Part shown: positions 1 to 7,522 of the stretch, in pieces | Layout of the letters: the number at the start of each line of letters is the position of its first letter | Position numbering within the stretch: the stretch's first letter is position 1 | Source: JAOUEA01 sp963825635 | GTDB lineage: Bacteria > Actinomycetota > UBA4738 > HRBIN12 | Reading direction: 5' to 3' | NCBI GenBank assembly: GCA_963825635.1 | Contig: CAWGTU010000001.1 | Location: 496,001-560,000 of the forward strand | Length of the DNA: 64,000 nt | Program-made: the position numbers and the translations under genes | The notes under the pieces: model-generated | The model's input: the letters and a program-made list of their open reading frames with translations, nothing else | Told to the model about the DNA's origin: nothing | Databases searched by the model: none

Positions 1-301
1 CGCCGGGGTGATCGGCGTGAAGCAGACGCCCGCGCTGCTGCCGCACTGCCACCCGATCCGGGTCACCGGTGCCGACGTAGTCGTCGAGCCCGACGAGCCT
101 TCCGGGCGTCTGCGGGTCGAGACGACGGTGCGAGCGACCGACCGGACGGGCGTCGAGATGGAGGCGCTCACCGCCGCCGCGGTCGCCGCCCTCTCGCTCT
201 ACGACACCGCCAAGGCGTTCGATCGCGCCGCCCGCATCGACGGCCTGCGGCTGTTGCGGAAGTCGGGCGGCAAGAGCGGCGACTACGTCGCCGGCGCCTG
301 A
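1..301 (+). CDS. moaC: MoaC, cyclic pyranopterin monophosphate synthase (C-terminal part)
   Basis: Molybdenum cofactor biosynthesis: MoaC converts the MoaA product into cyclic pyranopterin monophosphate in the cytosol. The visible 99 residues carry the family's hallmarks: the CHP segment followed by an isoleucine/valine strand, the block TDRTGVEMEALTA, the strand AALSLYDTAKA and the ending RLLRKSGGKSGDY. The gene runs off the left edge (reading frame open from base 2), so the N-terminal third to half is missing; a GTG at base 8 is internal. It fits the two molybdenum hydroxylases encoded near the other end of the window. Confidence 0.93.
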   Translation, partial: AGVIGVKQTPALLPHCHPIRVTGADVVVEPDEPSGRLRVETTVRATDRTGVEMEALTAAAVAALSLYDTAKAFDRAARIDGLRLLRKSGGKSGDYVAGA

Positions 302-437
302 TCCAGGCCGCTGTAGCCCGACCGGGGAGTCCCGCGCTCCGTCAACCGGCATACAGCGTTCGACGTGAACGCTCGGTGTCGGGAACGCGGCTCCGGGAAA
401 AAAGTTTGAATCACACGGATGTGATCGCTTCACCCCA

Positions 438-480
438 TATGTGGTGGTAGCGTCCCGGCCCAGCCTAGATGTGGTAGCGC
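438..480 (+). repeat. Short imperfect direct repeat in the moaC-membrane protein gap
   Basis: The 210-base gap 302-511 contains ATGTGGTGGTAGCG (439-452) and ATGTGGTAGCG (469-479), two copies of one element differing by a 3-base insertion, shortly before the next gene. Both contain a TAGCG core resembling the -10 boxes used elsewhere in the window. It may be a double promoter or operator; nothing else is visible in the gap. Confidence 0.3.
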
Positions 481-511
481 CGATAGTCACCGACCCCACG
501 GGAGGCTGGGC

Positions 512-1093
512 GTGGAGTGGTTGCCCCTCGCGGTCTTGGGCATCATGTGGGTGGCGTTCTTGCTCCCCACCAGAGGCAGGACGTCGACCCCCCAGGGGTC
601 CGTCGGGGACTTCGAACGCAGGATGGAGCTATTGGCGCAGGCTGAGTCGCACGGCACCGAGGGCCGTTGGATCGTCACTCCCCGCAAGGGCGTGCGGTTC
701 ATGGGACCCACCGAACGGAACCGGGCTCGCACCCGGGAGCGCCGCCGACAGGTCTTCACCTTCATGCTCGAGGCGATCGGCATCACGTTCCTCATCGGGC
801 TCGTGCCGCCGCTGCGGGTCGCGTGGGCCGTCACGGGTGTCTTCGTCGGGTTGCTCGCCGTCTACGTCTGGCTGCTGCTCACGATCAAGCACCGCGAGTC
901 CACCTTCCGCACCGCCCCGCACCGTCACCAGAGGTCCCACGCCGCGCCGACGCGGCCGGCGCCCCAGCCCCGGTACGTGGCCGAGGGACGCAGTACCCGG
1001 GCGCGACCGAGCTTCAACGGGCTCGGCACGCTCGGCGAGGGCGACCGCGTGCACGTCGTCGTGCGCACGGGCGAGGCCACCGCCGGCGCCTGA
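512..1093 (+). CDS. Small two-helix membrane protein of unknown function
   Basis: A 193-residue protein I do not recognise. Residues 1-19 form a short hydrophobic N-terminus (signal anchor). A basic, Arg-rich segment follows, then two adjacent hydrophobic helices at roughly residues 88-127, then an Arg/Pro-rich cytoplasmic-looking tail. The GTG start is chosen because GGAGG lies 6 bases upstream (501-505) and the N-terminal helix needs it. A translin-family gene starts 10 bases after the stop in another frame, so the two are probably cotranscribed. Function unknown. Confidence 0.7.
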   Translation: MEWLPLAVLGIMWVAFLLPTRGRTSTPQGSVGDFERRMELLAQAESHGTEGRWIVTPRKGVRFMGPTERNRARTRERRRQVFTFMLEAIGITFLIGLVPPLRVAWAVTGVFVGLLAVYVWLLLTIKHRESTFRTAPHRHQRSHAAPTRPAPQPRYVAEGRSTRARPSFNGLGTLGEGDRVHVVVRTGEATAGA

Positions 1094-1103
1094 CCGGTTC
1101 GGC

Positions 1104-1739
1104 GTGGCGCTCGACGATCTCACCCGCGACCTCCACACCCGGTTCGACGCCACCGTCGCCGCGCGCGAGCAGGCGCTCCCCGCCGCCCGCCGCTCGATCC
1201 GTTCGAGCGCCAACGCGATCCGCGCCGTGCACCGCGGCGAGTTCGACCGCGCCGCCGAGCTGATCGAGGAGTCGCGCGCCGCGATGCAGGCCGGTCTCGA
1301 CGCGGTGACCGACCACCCCGAGGTGCGGTTCGCCGGCTACCTGCAGGACGCCCAGAAGGAGTACGCCGAGGCGAACGTCACGCGGGCGCTCGTCGCCGGC
1401 GATCCCTTGCCCGGCCCTGACGAGCTCGGCGTCGAGGACGCGCCCTACCTGAACGGCATCGCCGAGGCGATCGGGGAAGGTCGCCGCCACATCCTCGACC
1501 TGCTCCGCGCCGGCGAGGTCGAACGCGGCCAGGCGATGCTCGACGTGCTCGAGGATCTCTACGGCGTGCTCGTCACGATGGACTACCCCGACGCGATCAC
1601 GATGAACCTGCGCCGCTCCACCGACGTCGCCCGGTCCCTGATCGAGAAGACCCGCGGCGACCTCGCGATCGCGGCGATGCAGCAGGGCATCGAACGCGCG
1701 CTCGACGAGCACGCGCGACGCCTGCAGGGCGACGCCTAG
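1104..1739 (+). CDS. Translin family protein
   Basis: A 211-residue, almost wholly helical protein with the prokaryotic translin pattern: an Arg-rich first helix, the segment IRSSANAIRAVHRGEFD, the block LQDAQKEYAEA, the loop PYLNGIAEAIGEGRRHILDLL and a C-terminal RRSTDVARSLIEKTRGDL. Eukaryotic translins bind single-stranded nucleic acid and, with TRAX, form an endoribonuclease; the role of the bacterial homologues is not established. GTG at 1104 is the start giving the family's usual length; no clear ribosome site precedes it, so translation may depend on the gene just upstream, which ends 10 bases before. Confidence 0.85.
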   Translation: MALDDLTRDLHTRFDATVAAREQALPAARRSIRSSANAIRAVHRGEFDRAAELIEESRAAMQAGLDAVTDHPEVRFAGYLQDAQKEYAEANVTRALVAGDPLPGPDELGVEDAPYLNGIAEAIGEGRRHILDLLRAGEVERGQAMLDVLEDLYGVLVTMDYPDAITMNLRRSTDVARSLIEKTRGDLAIAAMQQGIERALDEHARRLQGDA

Positions 1740-1767
1740 CCTGCTCGGCCGTGGCAGACCCCTTTGC

Positions 1768-1773
1768 TACGCT
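1768..1773 (+). promoter_or_regulatory. -10 box of tRNA-Ala
   Basis: TACGCT ends 9 bases before the tRNA. The same hexamer precedes several leaderless genes in this window. No convincing -35 is visible. Confidence 0.4.
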
Positions 1774-1782
1774 GGCTCCCCT

Positions 1783-1856
1783 GGGGGTGTAGCTCAGCCC
1801 GGTAGAGCGCTGCCTTCGCACGGCAGAGGTCGACGGTTCGAATCCGTTCACCTCCA
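1783..1856 (+). tRNA. tRNA-Ala (anticodon CGC)
   Basis: A complete cloverleaf can be drawn: acceptor GGGGGTG/CACCTCC, D stem GCTC/GAGC, anticodon stem CTGCC/GGCAG with loop TTCGCAC (anticodon CGC at 1817-1819, reading GCG), T arm with loop TTCGAAT. The acceptor has the G3:U70 wobble pair that identifies alanine tRNAs, and the discriminator is A. The CCA end is not encoded exactly (ACCCA follows). Confidence 0.96.
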
Positions 1857-1863
1857 CCCAGAA

Positions 1864-1891
1864 GAACCGCAGGTCAGGAGGCCTGTGGTTC
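1864..1891 (+). terminator. Hairpin after tRNA-Ala
   Basis: GAACCGCAGG (1864-1873) pairs with CCTGTGGTTC (1882-1891): a 10-bp stem with one G.U pair and an 8-base loop, 7 bases past the tRNA. No U run follows, as is common for actinobacterial terminators. The rest of the gap to 2087 shows no gene or other signal. Confidence 0.6.
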
Positions 1892-2087
1892 CCGGCCACC
1901 AGCCACCCTGCGTCGTCGCGGTCGACACGCTGCAGCCTCGCGGCCGAGCTGCTCGCGGCGACGAAATGCAGGAGCGAGAGCGCGGCGCCGCCGATGATCG
2001 CTCACTGCAGGGAACTCTGAGGTTCAGGGCCCAGCGTGATCAGGAACAGCACGATGGAGACCTGCCCCCCAAACGCTCGATTCCCGG

Positions 2088-3443
2088 TCATGGAGCGGGA
2101 GGAGACACGCCGATCCAGAGGCCGTCGGCTCCTGAAGAGAACAGGATGTCGCCAGCGATGCCGTTCTCTGAGAAGGGCACCAAAGGGCCACCGAGGTCGT
2201 CTGGCCCGACCTCCAACCAGGTTTCACCTTGGTCAGCTGAGTAGGTGAATGGGTCACCGGGAAGCACGAGCCCCGTGCCGAACTGTCTGGGAATCCATGC
2301 CTTTCCATGCCAAACGGTGGCAGAGTCCGTGTCCTCTGCGACGAAGGAGTAGCCGTCCACAGGTGACCTACCAGCTTCGCTCGGACCGTCGGTCTCGGTC
2401 CAAGTCAGCCCATCGCTCGTCGTCCAGTAGCTGGTCGTGGGACCAGCTCCTTCTGCGGCCAGTCTCGTCATCGACACCATTGGCTCAGATGCACGCCCGG
2501 CACCGGTCCACCCTCCCCCTGCAATCTTGATCCCGGTTGCATCGGACTCGGCGAAGGGAATCTCTCCGGCCTGGGTCCACTCTCGACCATCCGCAGACGT
2601 CCAGAGTTCCGTCGGCCCGGATAGCCAGTCCAGGTCTCCTTCGTGGCGGGTCACAAGCCCGACGAAACCGGTAGCCGTGGCCACTACAAGGTCGTTCTGG
2701 CCGAGGCCGTCCACCTCTTCTTCAAGGTCGACCCAGGGAGCATCCACTGTTTCAACGCCGGATCCATCCCAGATCAGGAGTACATCTTCGTCCACTCCGT
2801 AGCCAACGAACAGTGTCGTCCCGTCAGAGACCACCGGGCGCGAGAAGCGGAATCTGCGTTGGGAGGCCAGTATCTCCCATTCATCTCCGTCCCTATGCAG
2901 GATTGTCGTCTTGGACCGGGTGGAAGCAAGTGCCCATTCGTCGTCCATCCAGAAGGGGCCGTAGGAGTAGACGGATTCTTGGTCGGAGACGTCATACCAG
3001 GTAGATCCGTCACGAGAGAACCAGACGAAGCCAGGGTCGACGGAATGGGCCACATAACCGCCTGAGGCCAGATGTCGGACCCTGACGATGTGAGGGTCAC
3101 CGAATGATGTCGCGGGAACGTCGTAGTTGGCCCATTTCACGGTCCGTGTTGGGTCGAGGCTCGGTCCAACAGCAGTGTCGACAAGCCTGGCTCCGGTCAG
3201 GTCGAACGGCCCCGTCGTCGTCGGCCTGGGATCGTCGACCGGCACCGGCGGTGCCGATCGGATCGCACTCAGGCTCAGGCCCAGGAATCCCAAGAACAGA
3301 ACGATCGCGAGACCGAGCACCCCGGCCTTGATCCTCTGGTCGCGACGCCTCCGGTCCCGGCGGCGCGCCAGCTGATCGAAGGGGATCCTCGGCGGCGAGA
3401 GCCGCTCGAGCTCGCGTTCCAACGTGCTGCGGTAATCACTCAT
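2088..3443 (-). CDS. Membrane-anchored beta-propeller-like protein, likely sigma-factor partner
   Basis: A 451-residue protein: a basic cytoplasmic N-terminus (residues 1-40, Arg-rich), one transmembrane helix (about 41-65), then a long extracytoplasmic domain with repeated W-x-S-x-D-G-x-x-W motifs typical of BNR/sialidase-like propellers (for example around residues 140-155, 290-300 and 345-355). The start overlaps the end of the ECF sigma gene by 8 bases, the usual layout of a sigma factor with its membrane-bound regulator, so an anti-sigma role is plausible but inferred. Base composition is unusual: two sampled 60-base lines inside it are 63% and 57% G+C, clearly below most of the window. 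Confidence 0.75.
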   Translation of the reverse strand: MSDYRSTLERELERLSPPRIPFDQLARRRDRRRRDQRIKAGVLGLAIVLFLGFLGLSLSAIRSAPPVPVDDPRPTTTGPFDLTGARLVDTAVGPSLDPTRTVKWANYDVPATSFGDPHIVRVRHLASGGYVAHSVDPGFVWFSRDGSTWYDVSDQESVYSYGPFWMDDEWALASTRSKTTILHRDGDEWEILASQRRFRFSRPVVSDGTTLFVGYGVDEDVLLIWDGSGVETVDAPWVDLEEEVDGLGQNDLVVATATGFVGLVTRHEGDLDWLSGPTELWTSADGREWTQAGEIPFAESDATGIKIAGGGWTGAGRASEPMVSMTRLAAEGAGPTTSYWTTSDGLTWTETDGPSEAGRSPVDGYSFVAEDTDSATVWHGKAWIPRQFGTGLVLPGDPFTYSADQGETWLEVGPDDLGGPLVPFSENGIAGDILFSSGADGLWIGVSPPAP

Positions 3444-3966
3444 CGGCGAGCTCCTTGGACTCCCTCAACGCGGCCCGGGCCGTCGAACTCAGCGACCGAA
3501 CCGTCGACCCCCGGACGCCGAGCATCCGCCCCGCATCCTCGGCCGGGTAGCCGAGCAGATCGGTGAGTACGAGCGCGGCCCGCTGCTTGCGCGTGAGGCT
3601 GGCGAGTGCGTTCGAGACCGAGATGCGGTCCTCGGCCAGGCCGAACGCGTCGATCGGCGGGTCGGTCCCGACCGACTTGCGGAGCGCCAGCTTGGCCCGG
3701 CGGTACCGGTTCCGGAAGATGTTCATCGCGGCGTTGTGCAGATAGCCGGTTGGGCTTTCCATCGATCCGATGTCGTGCCAGCGTTCCCAGACGCGCAGGA
3801 ACGCGTCCTGCACGATGTCCTCGGCCTCCTGGAGGCTGCCGGTCACCATCCAGAGCACGCGCAGCAGGCGCTCTTGCTCGAGCTCGAAGAATGCCTCGAA
3901 GGCGAGCTCGCCGGTGACGACCTCGCCCACACCCTTCCCTTCCCACGTTGCTTCCATGTGTGTCAT
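3436..3966 (-). CDS. ECF RNA polymerase sigma factor, SigE family
   Basis: A 176-residue sigma-70-family transcription factor. Region 2 (about residues 23-90) includes the core-binding segment EDIVQDAFLRVWERW and the -10 recognition helix GYLHNAAMNIFRNRYRR. Region 4 (about 118-170) includes LTRKQRAALVLTDLLGYPAEDAG and the helix-turn-helix LGVRGSTVRSLSSTARAAL. It is upstream of, and overlaps, the membrane-anchored propeller gene, which probably controls its activity. An ATG at codon 4 and a GTG at codon 17 are alternative starts. Confidence 0.93.
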   Translation of the reverse strand: MTHMEATWEGKGVGEVVTGELAFEAFFELEQERLLRVLWMVTGSLQEAEDIVQDAFLRVWERWHDIGSMESPTGYLHNAAMNIFRNRYRRAKLALRKSVGTDPPIDAFGLAEDRISVSNALASLTRKQRAALVLTDLLGYPAEDAGRMLGVRGSTVRSLSSTARAALRESKELADE

Positions 3967-4164
3967 GCCGAGCCTCCACCCCTATGAACACCCGGAAGCC
4001 ATGATTCGTCCAGGCTGCTGGCGCGGCGATCCCGCACCCCTCGTGATTCCCGCGCCGAGCCCTGGGGCTAGATCGATCTCCTCGGGAGGCTGCTTCCCGC
4101 TCCTCGCCCTCGGCGTGACCAACGCGACATCGTGGCACCGCCGACGACCCGGGCCACCTCCCGC

Positions 4165-4170
4165 TAGCCT
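4165..4170 (+). promoter_or_regulatory. -10 box for leaderless decarboxylase gene
   Basis: TAGCCT lies 7 bases before the ATG at 4178, and no ribosome-binding site is present between them. Confidence 0.4.
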
Positions 4171-4177
4171 GTGCCGG

Positions 4178-5416
4178 ATGCGCGCGACGACGACCGGGGA
4201 ACGCACATGGTGGGCTCGGCCGGGCCTCGGCATCGCCGACGGCCGACTCACGGTCGCCGGCCGCGACGCGGAGCACCTCGCGCGCGAGCACGGCACCCCG
4301 CTGTTCGTCTACGACCTCGAGCGCGCACGCGAGCAGGCCGAGGCCCTGCGCGATGCGTTCGAGGGGTCGGGTGTCCCCGGCCGGGTGCGGTACGCGTTGA
4401 AGGCCCAGCGGGAGCCAGGCTTCCTGCGGTTCCTGCGGGAGCGCGCTCCGTACGTGGGCCTCGACGTGTGCTCGCCGGGAGAGCTCGAGTGGGCGCTCGA
4501 GCACGGCTGGGGACCCGAGGAGATCAGCTACACGGGCACGAACCTGTCCGATCGCGACCTCGCTCGCATCCTGCCGACCGGCTGTCATCTGAACGTCGAC
4601 CTGCTGAGCCAGCTGGAACGCGTCGGCCGCCTGGCTCCCGGCCGGACCGTGGGCGTCCGGGTGAATCCGCGCGCGGGGGCGACGCACGCCGGTGGCAGCG
4701 AGAGCGCGTACGCGGGCGCGAAGCCGACGAAGTTCGGCATCTACCCGGAACGGCTCGCGGACGCCCTCGAGATCGCCGGGCGCCACGACCTCACGATCGA
4801 CACGGTGCACGTGCACTCCGGCTACCTCTACTTCGACGACCAGCTCGACGTGGTCGACGAGGTGATGCGCCGCGTCGCCGAGGCCACGGCGACGCTGATC
4901 GACGCGGGGAGCCCGATCGTCGAGGTGAACACGGGCGGCGGGCTCGGCGTGCCGTTCCGTCCGACCGACGAGCCGCTCGACCTCGCGGCGTGGGCCGCGA
5001 TCATGGCCCGCCACTTCGGCCCGCTCGGCGTGACGGTCGCCACCGAGCCTGGCGAGCTCATCGCGAAGCAGGCCGGGGTGCATCTGGCCGAGGTCGTGAC
5101 GGTCGAGGACCGCGAGGGGACCACGTTCGTCGGCCTCGACACCGGCTGGAACGTGCTCAACGAGCACTTCGTCTATCGCATCCCGTTCTTCCCGATCCTG
5201 TGCCGCGCCGCCGACGCACCGCCGGTGCACGACGTGACGTTCTCGGGGCACATCAACGAGGGGCCCGACCTGTTCGCCGAGGATCATCCGTTCCCCGACG
5301 TGCGCGAAGGAGACATCGTCGCGTTGCCGAACGTGGGCTCGTACAACGCGTCGATGACGTCCGAGCACTGCCTCCGCGAGCCCTCGCCGTCGGTGCTGTT
5401 CGAGGATCGCGCGTGA
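4178..5416 (+). CDS. Fold type III PLP decarboxylase (diaminopimelate decarboxylase-like)
   Basis: A 412-residue PLP enzyme of the alanine racemase/ornithine-diaminopimelate decarboxylase fold. The PLP lysine is in RYALKAQ (about residue 71); HVHSGY, NTGGGLG and EPGELI are the phosphate- and cofactor-binding strands. In true LysA a GPxCESxD motif supplies the active-site Cys; here the matching place reads GHINEGPDLFAED, with no Cys, so the substrate is probably not meso-diaminopimelate. It overlaps the metallo-hydrolase gene by GTGA and opens the catabolic region. ATG 4178 sits 7 bases after a TAGCCT box (leaderless). An amino acid or opine-like substrate is likely; identity unknown. Confidence 0.8.
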   Translation: MRATTTGERTWWARPGLGIADGRLTVAGRDAEHLAREHGTPLFVYDLERAREQAEALRDAFEGSGVPGRVRYALKAQREPGFLRFLRERAPYVGLDVCSPGELEWALEHGWGPEEISYTGTNLSDRDLARILPTGCHLNVDLLSQLERVGRLAPGRTVGVRVNPRAGATHAGGSESAYAGAKPTKFGIYPERLADALEIAGRHDLTIDTVHVHSGYLYFDDQLDVVDEVMRRVAEATATLIDAGSPIVEVNTGGGLGVPFRPTDEPLDLAAWAAIMARHFGPLGVTVATEPGELIAKQAGVHLAEVVTVEDREGTTFVGLDTGWNVLNEHFVYRIPFFPILCRAADAPPVHDVTFSGHINEGPDLFAEDHPFPDVREGDIVALPNVGSYNASMTSEHCLREPSPSVLFEDRA

Positions 5417-6192
5417 GCTCCGAGGCGTTGCCCGTCGCCGATCGGTGGTGGCGGACGCACGACGTCGGCGACGGCGTGACCCTGCTCGTCGAGGGCCACA
5501 TCACCCCGATGCTGGAGTCCAACGTGTGGCACGTGCGGGGGCGCGACGCCGATCTCGTCGTCGACACCGCCAACGGCATCGGCGCGCTGCGCCCGGCGAT
5601 CGAGGAACTGTCCTCCGGTCGCCCCGTGATCGCGGTCGCGACGCACGGCCACTTCGACCACGTCGGCGGCCTCGCGGAGTTCGACGATCGCCGGTGCCAC
5701 GAGGCCGACGCGGCGGAGACGCGCCGGCCGTTCTCGGTGCGGATCGAGCGTGATGCCCAGCCCGACGGCGTGGACGAGATGTTCGCGTACTACGGGTTCG
5801 ACGTGCCCGAGCGCACGATCGAGTCGCTGCCGCTCGACGGCTTCGACGTCGCGGGCTGGGTCGCGCCCGGCGCCGAGCCGACCTCGTTCGTGAGCGACGG
5901 CGACGTGATCGACCTCGGCGACCGACAGCTCGAGGTGCTGCACGTGCCGGGGCACACGCCCGGCTCCATCGCGCTGTGGGAGGCGGCCACCGGGCTGCTG
6001 TTCAGCGGCGACACCGCCTACGTCGACGCGCGCCTGGGCTTCGACGACCTCGAGGCAGCCGAGGCGTCGCTGAGGCGGCTGAAGTCCCTGCCGGTGCGCC
6101 GCGTCTGCGCCGGCCACGACCGCAGCTTCGAGGGCGACGAGCTGCGGCGACTGCTGGAGGGCTTGCTGCACGGCGGTCTCGCCACCCTCTAG
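5413..6192 (+). CDS. Metallo-beta-lactamase-fold hydrolase
   Basis: A 259-residue MBL-fold protein. The metal motif HxHxDH is at residues 78-83 (HGHFDH), followed by VPGHTPGS (third metal His), SGDTAY (bridging Asp) and a final CAGHD. These ligands predict a dinuclear Zn or Fe site in a glyoxalase II-like hydrolase acting on a thioester, lactone or ester. Start GTG overlaps the stop of the decarboxylase gene (GTGA), so the pair is translationally coupled and may act on successive steps. Exact substrate unknown. Confidence 0.88.
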   Translation: MSSEALPVADRWWRTHDVGDGVTLLVEGHITPMLESNVWHVRGRDADLVVDTANGIGALRPAIEELSSGRPVIAVATHGHFDHVGGLAEFDDRRCHEADAAETRRPFSVRIERDAQPDGVDEMFAYYGFDVPERTIESLPLDGFDVAGWVAPGAEPTSFVSDGDVIDLGDRQLEVLHVPGHTPGSIALWEAATGLLFSGDTAYVDARLGFDDLEAAEASLRRLKSLPVRRVCAGHDRSFEGDELRRLLEGLLHGGLATL

Positions 6193-6198
6193 TCCAGC

Positions 6199-6226
6199 TT
6201 GGAATAGTGGCCCCAGGCGGTATCCT
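6199..6226 (+). promoter_or_regulatory. Promoter of the amidohydrolase gene
   Basis: TTGGAA (6199-6204), 16-base spacer, TATCCT (6221-6226); the ATG follows 7 bases later, so the mRNA is probably leaderless. Confidence 0.45.
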
Positions 6227-6233
6227 CCGCGCC

Positions 6234-7472
6234 ATGAGCGAGCGCATCGTGATCACGGCGGACCGGTTGATCGACACCGAGCGGGGAGAGGTCGTGCCCG
6301 ACCGCGCGGTGATCGTCGAGGGTGATCGCATCGTCGACGTCGTGGCGTCGGGCGAGGGTCCGGCAGACGCCCGCCGTATCGACCTGCCCGGCCACACGCT
6401 GCTGCCCGGCCTGATGGACATGCACTCGCATCTGATCGGCGACGACGACAACGGCCAGGGCTACGCGCAGCTCGTGATGCGCTCCAGCGCGCAGGAGGCG
6501 ATCGTCGGCGTCCGCAACGCGCGTCGCACGGTCGAGGCCGGCTTCACGACCGTGCGCGACATCGGCACGTTCCGCGCGTTCGCCGACGTCGCCCTGAAGG
6601 AAGGCATCGAGGCGGGCTGGTTCCCCGGGCCTCGCATGATGTGCGCGGGCGCCTACGTCACGACGCCCGGCGGAGCCGGCGACGTGACCGGCCTCGCCGT
6701 CGACGTCGACGAGGTCGTGCCGCGCGAGTTGCGCTTCGGCGTGACGAGCGGCGTGGACCAGATGCGATCGACCGTGCGCCAGGTGCTGCGCTACGGCGCC
6801 GACTTCATCAAGGTGCTCGCGACCGGCGCCGTGCTGACGAGCGGCACGAACCCCGGCATGCCCGAGTTCACCGAGGACGAGCTGAGGGCGGCGGTCGAGG
6901 AAGCCGAGGGCGCCGGCACGCACGTCGCCGCCCATGCGCACGGCGCCGAGGGCATCAAGCGCGCGGTGCGCGCAGGCGTGCGCTCGGTCGAGCACGGCTC
7001 GCTGATGGACGACGAGGCGATCGAGCTGATGGCCGAGCACGGCACGTACCTGGTGGCCGACATGTACGACGGCGACTACATGCTCGAGGTCGGGCCGTCA
7101 CTCGGCTACACCGACGAGGTGATCGAGAAGGTCCACCTCACGAACGACGCCCAGCGCGAGGGGTTCACGAAGTGCGTGAAGGCGGGCGTGCGCATCGCGT
7201 TCGGCACCGACTCGGGCATCGCGCCGCACGGCGTGAACGCCCGGCAGTTCCCCTACTACGTGCGCTACGGGCTCACGCCGATGCAGGCGATCCAGAGCGC
7301 CACGCGCTGGTCGGCCGAGCTGATGGGGTGGGAGGACCGCGTAGGCGCGATCGCGCCTGGGCTGTTCGCCGACGTCATCGCCGTGGAAGGTGATCCGACC
7401 GACGACGTCTCGATCCTCGAGCAGGTGCCCTTCGTGATGAAGGACGGCGAGGTCGTCAAGGACGCGTCGTGA
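6234..7472 (+). CDS. Metal-dependent amidohydrolase (imidazolonepropionase/prolidase-like)
   Basis: A 412-residue amidohydrolase-superfamily enzyme. The metal motif HSH is at residues 64-66 (LMDMHSHL); the metal lysine is likely in ADFIKVLATG; later His ligands fall in HAHGAEG and SVEHGS; the final Asp is in FGTDSG. The C-terminus (GAIAPGLFADVIAVEGDP) closes the small beta domain typical of the PepQ/iminopeptidase-like group that hydrolyses cyclic amides or dipeptides. ATG 6234 follows a TTGGAA-N16-TATCCT promoter with no room for a ribosome site. It probably belongs to the amine/amino acid catabolic set. Confidence 0.88.
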   Translation: MSERIVITADRLIDTERGEVVPDRAVIVEGDRIVDVVASGEGPADARRIDLPGHTLLPGLMDMHSHLIGDDDNGQGYAQLVMRSSAQEAIVGVRNARRTVEAGFTTVRDIGTFRAFADVALKEGIEAGWFPGPRMMCAGAYVTTPGGAGDVTGLAVDVDEVVPRELRFGVTSGVDQMRSTVRQVLRYGADFIKVLATGAVLTSGTNPGMPEFTEDELRAAVEEAEGAGTHVAAHAHGAEGIKRAVRAGVRSVEHGSLMDDEAIELMAEHGTYLVADMYDGDYMLEVGPSLGYTDEVIEKVHLTNDAQREGFTKCVKAGVRIAFGTDSGIAPHGVNARQFPYYVRYGLTPMQAIQSATRWSAELMGWEDRVGAIAPGLFADVIAVEGDPTDDVSILEQVPFVMKDGEVVKDAS

Positions 7473-7485
7473 CGCTCGTCCTTGG

Positions 7486-7515
7486 TTGACAGTCGACAAT
7501 CGTGCCCGATAGCGT
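7486..7515 (+). promoter_or_regulatory. Promoter with GntR-type operator A
   Basis: TTGACA (7486-7491), 18-base spacer, TAGCGT (7510-7515). The operator TTGACAGTCGACAA (7486-7499) covers the -35 box and matches the shared consensus TYGACNGTYGACAA. A regulator bound here would block the polymerase. Confidence 0.7.
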
Positions 7516-7522
7516 CCGGCCG

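Noticed and set aside
1091..1106. TGA between the small membrane protein and the translin gene as another selenocysteine codon
   Set aside because: The two genes are in different frames and neither family has Sec there.
1597..1899. A minus-strand reading frame of 100 codons with VNGFEPSTSAVRRQRST
   Set aside because: It is the reverse complement of tRNA-Ala; this peptide is a well-known false protein in databases.
3440..5368. Minus-strand open frame of 642 codons
   Set aside because: Low-complexity Arg/Asp/Val-rich translation opposite the decarboxylase and sigma genes; a G+C-driven shadow.
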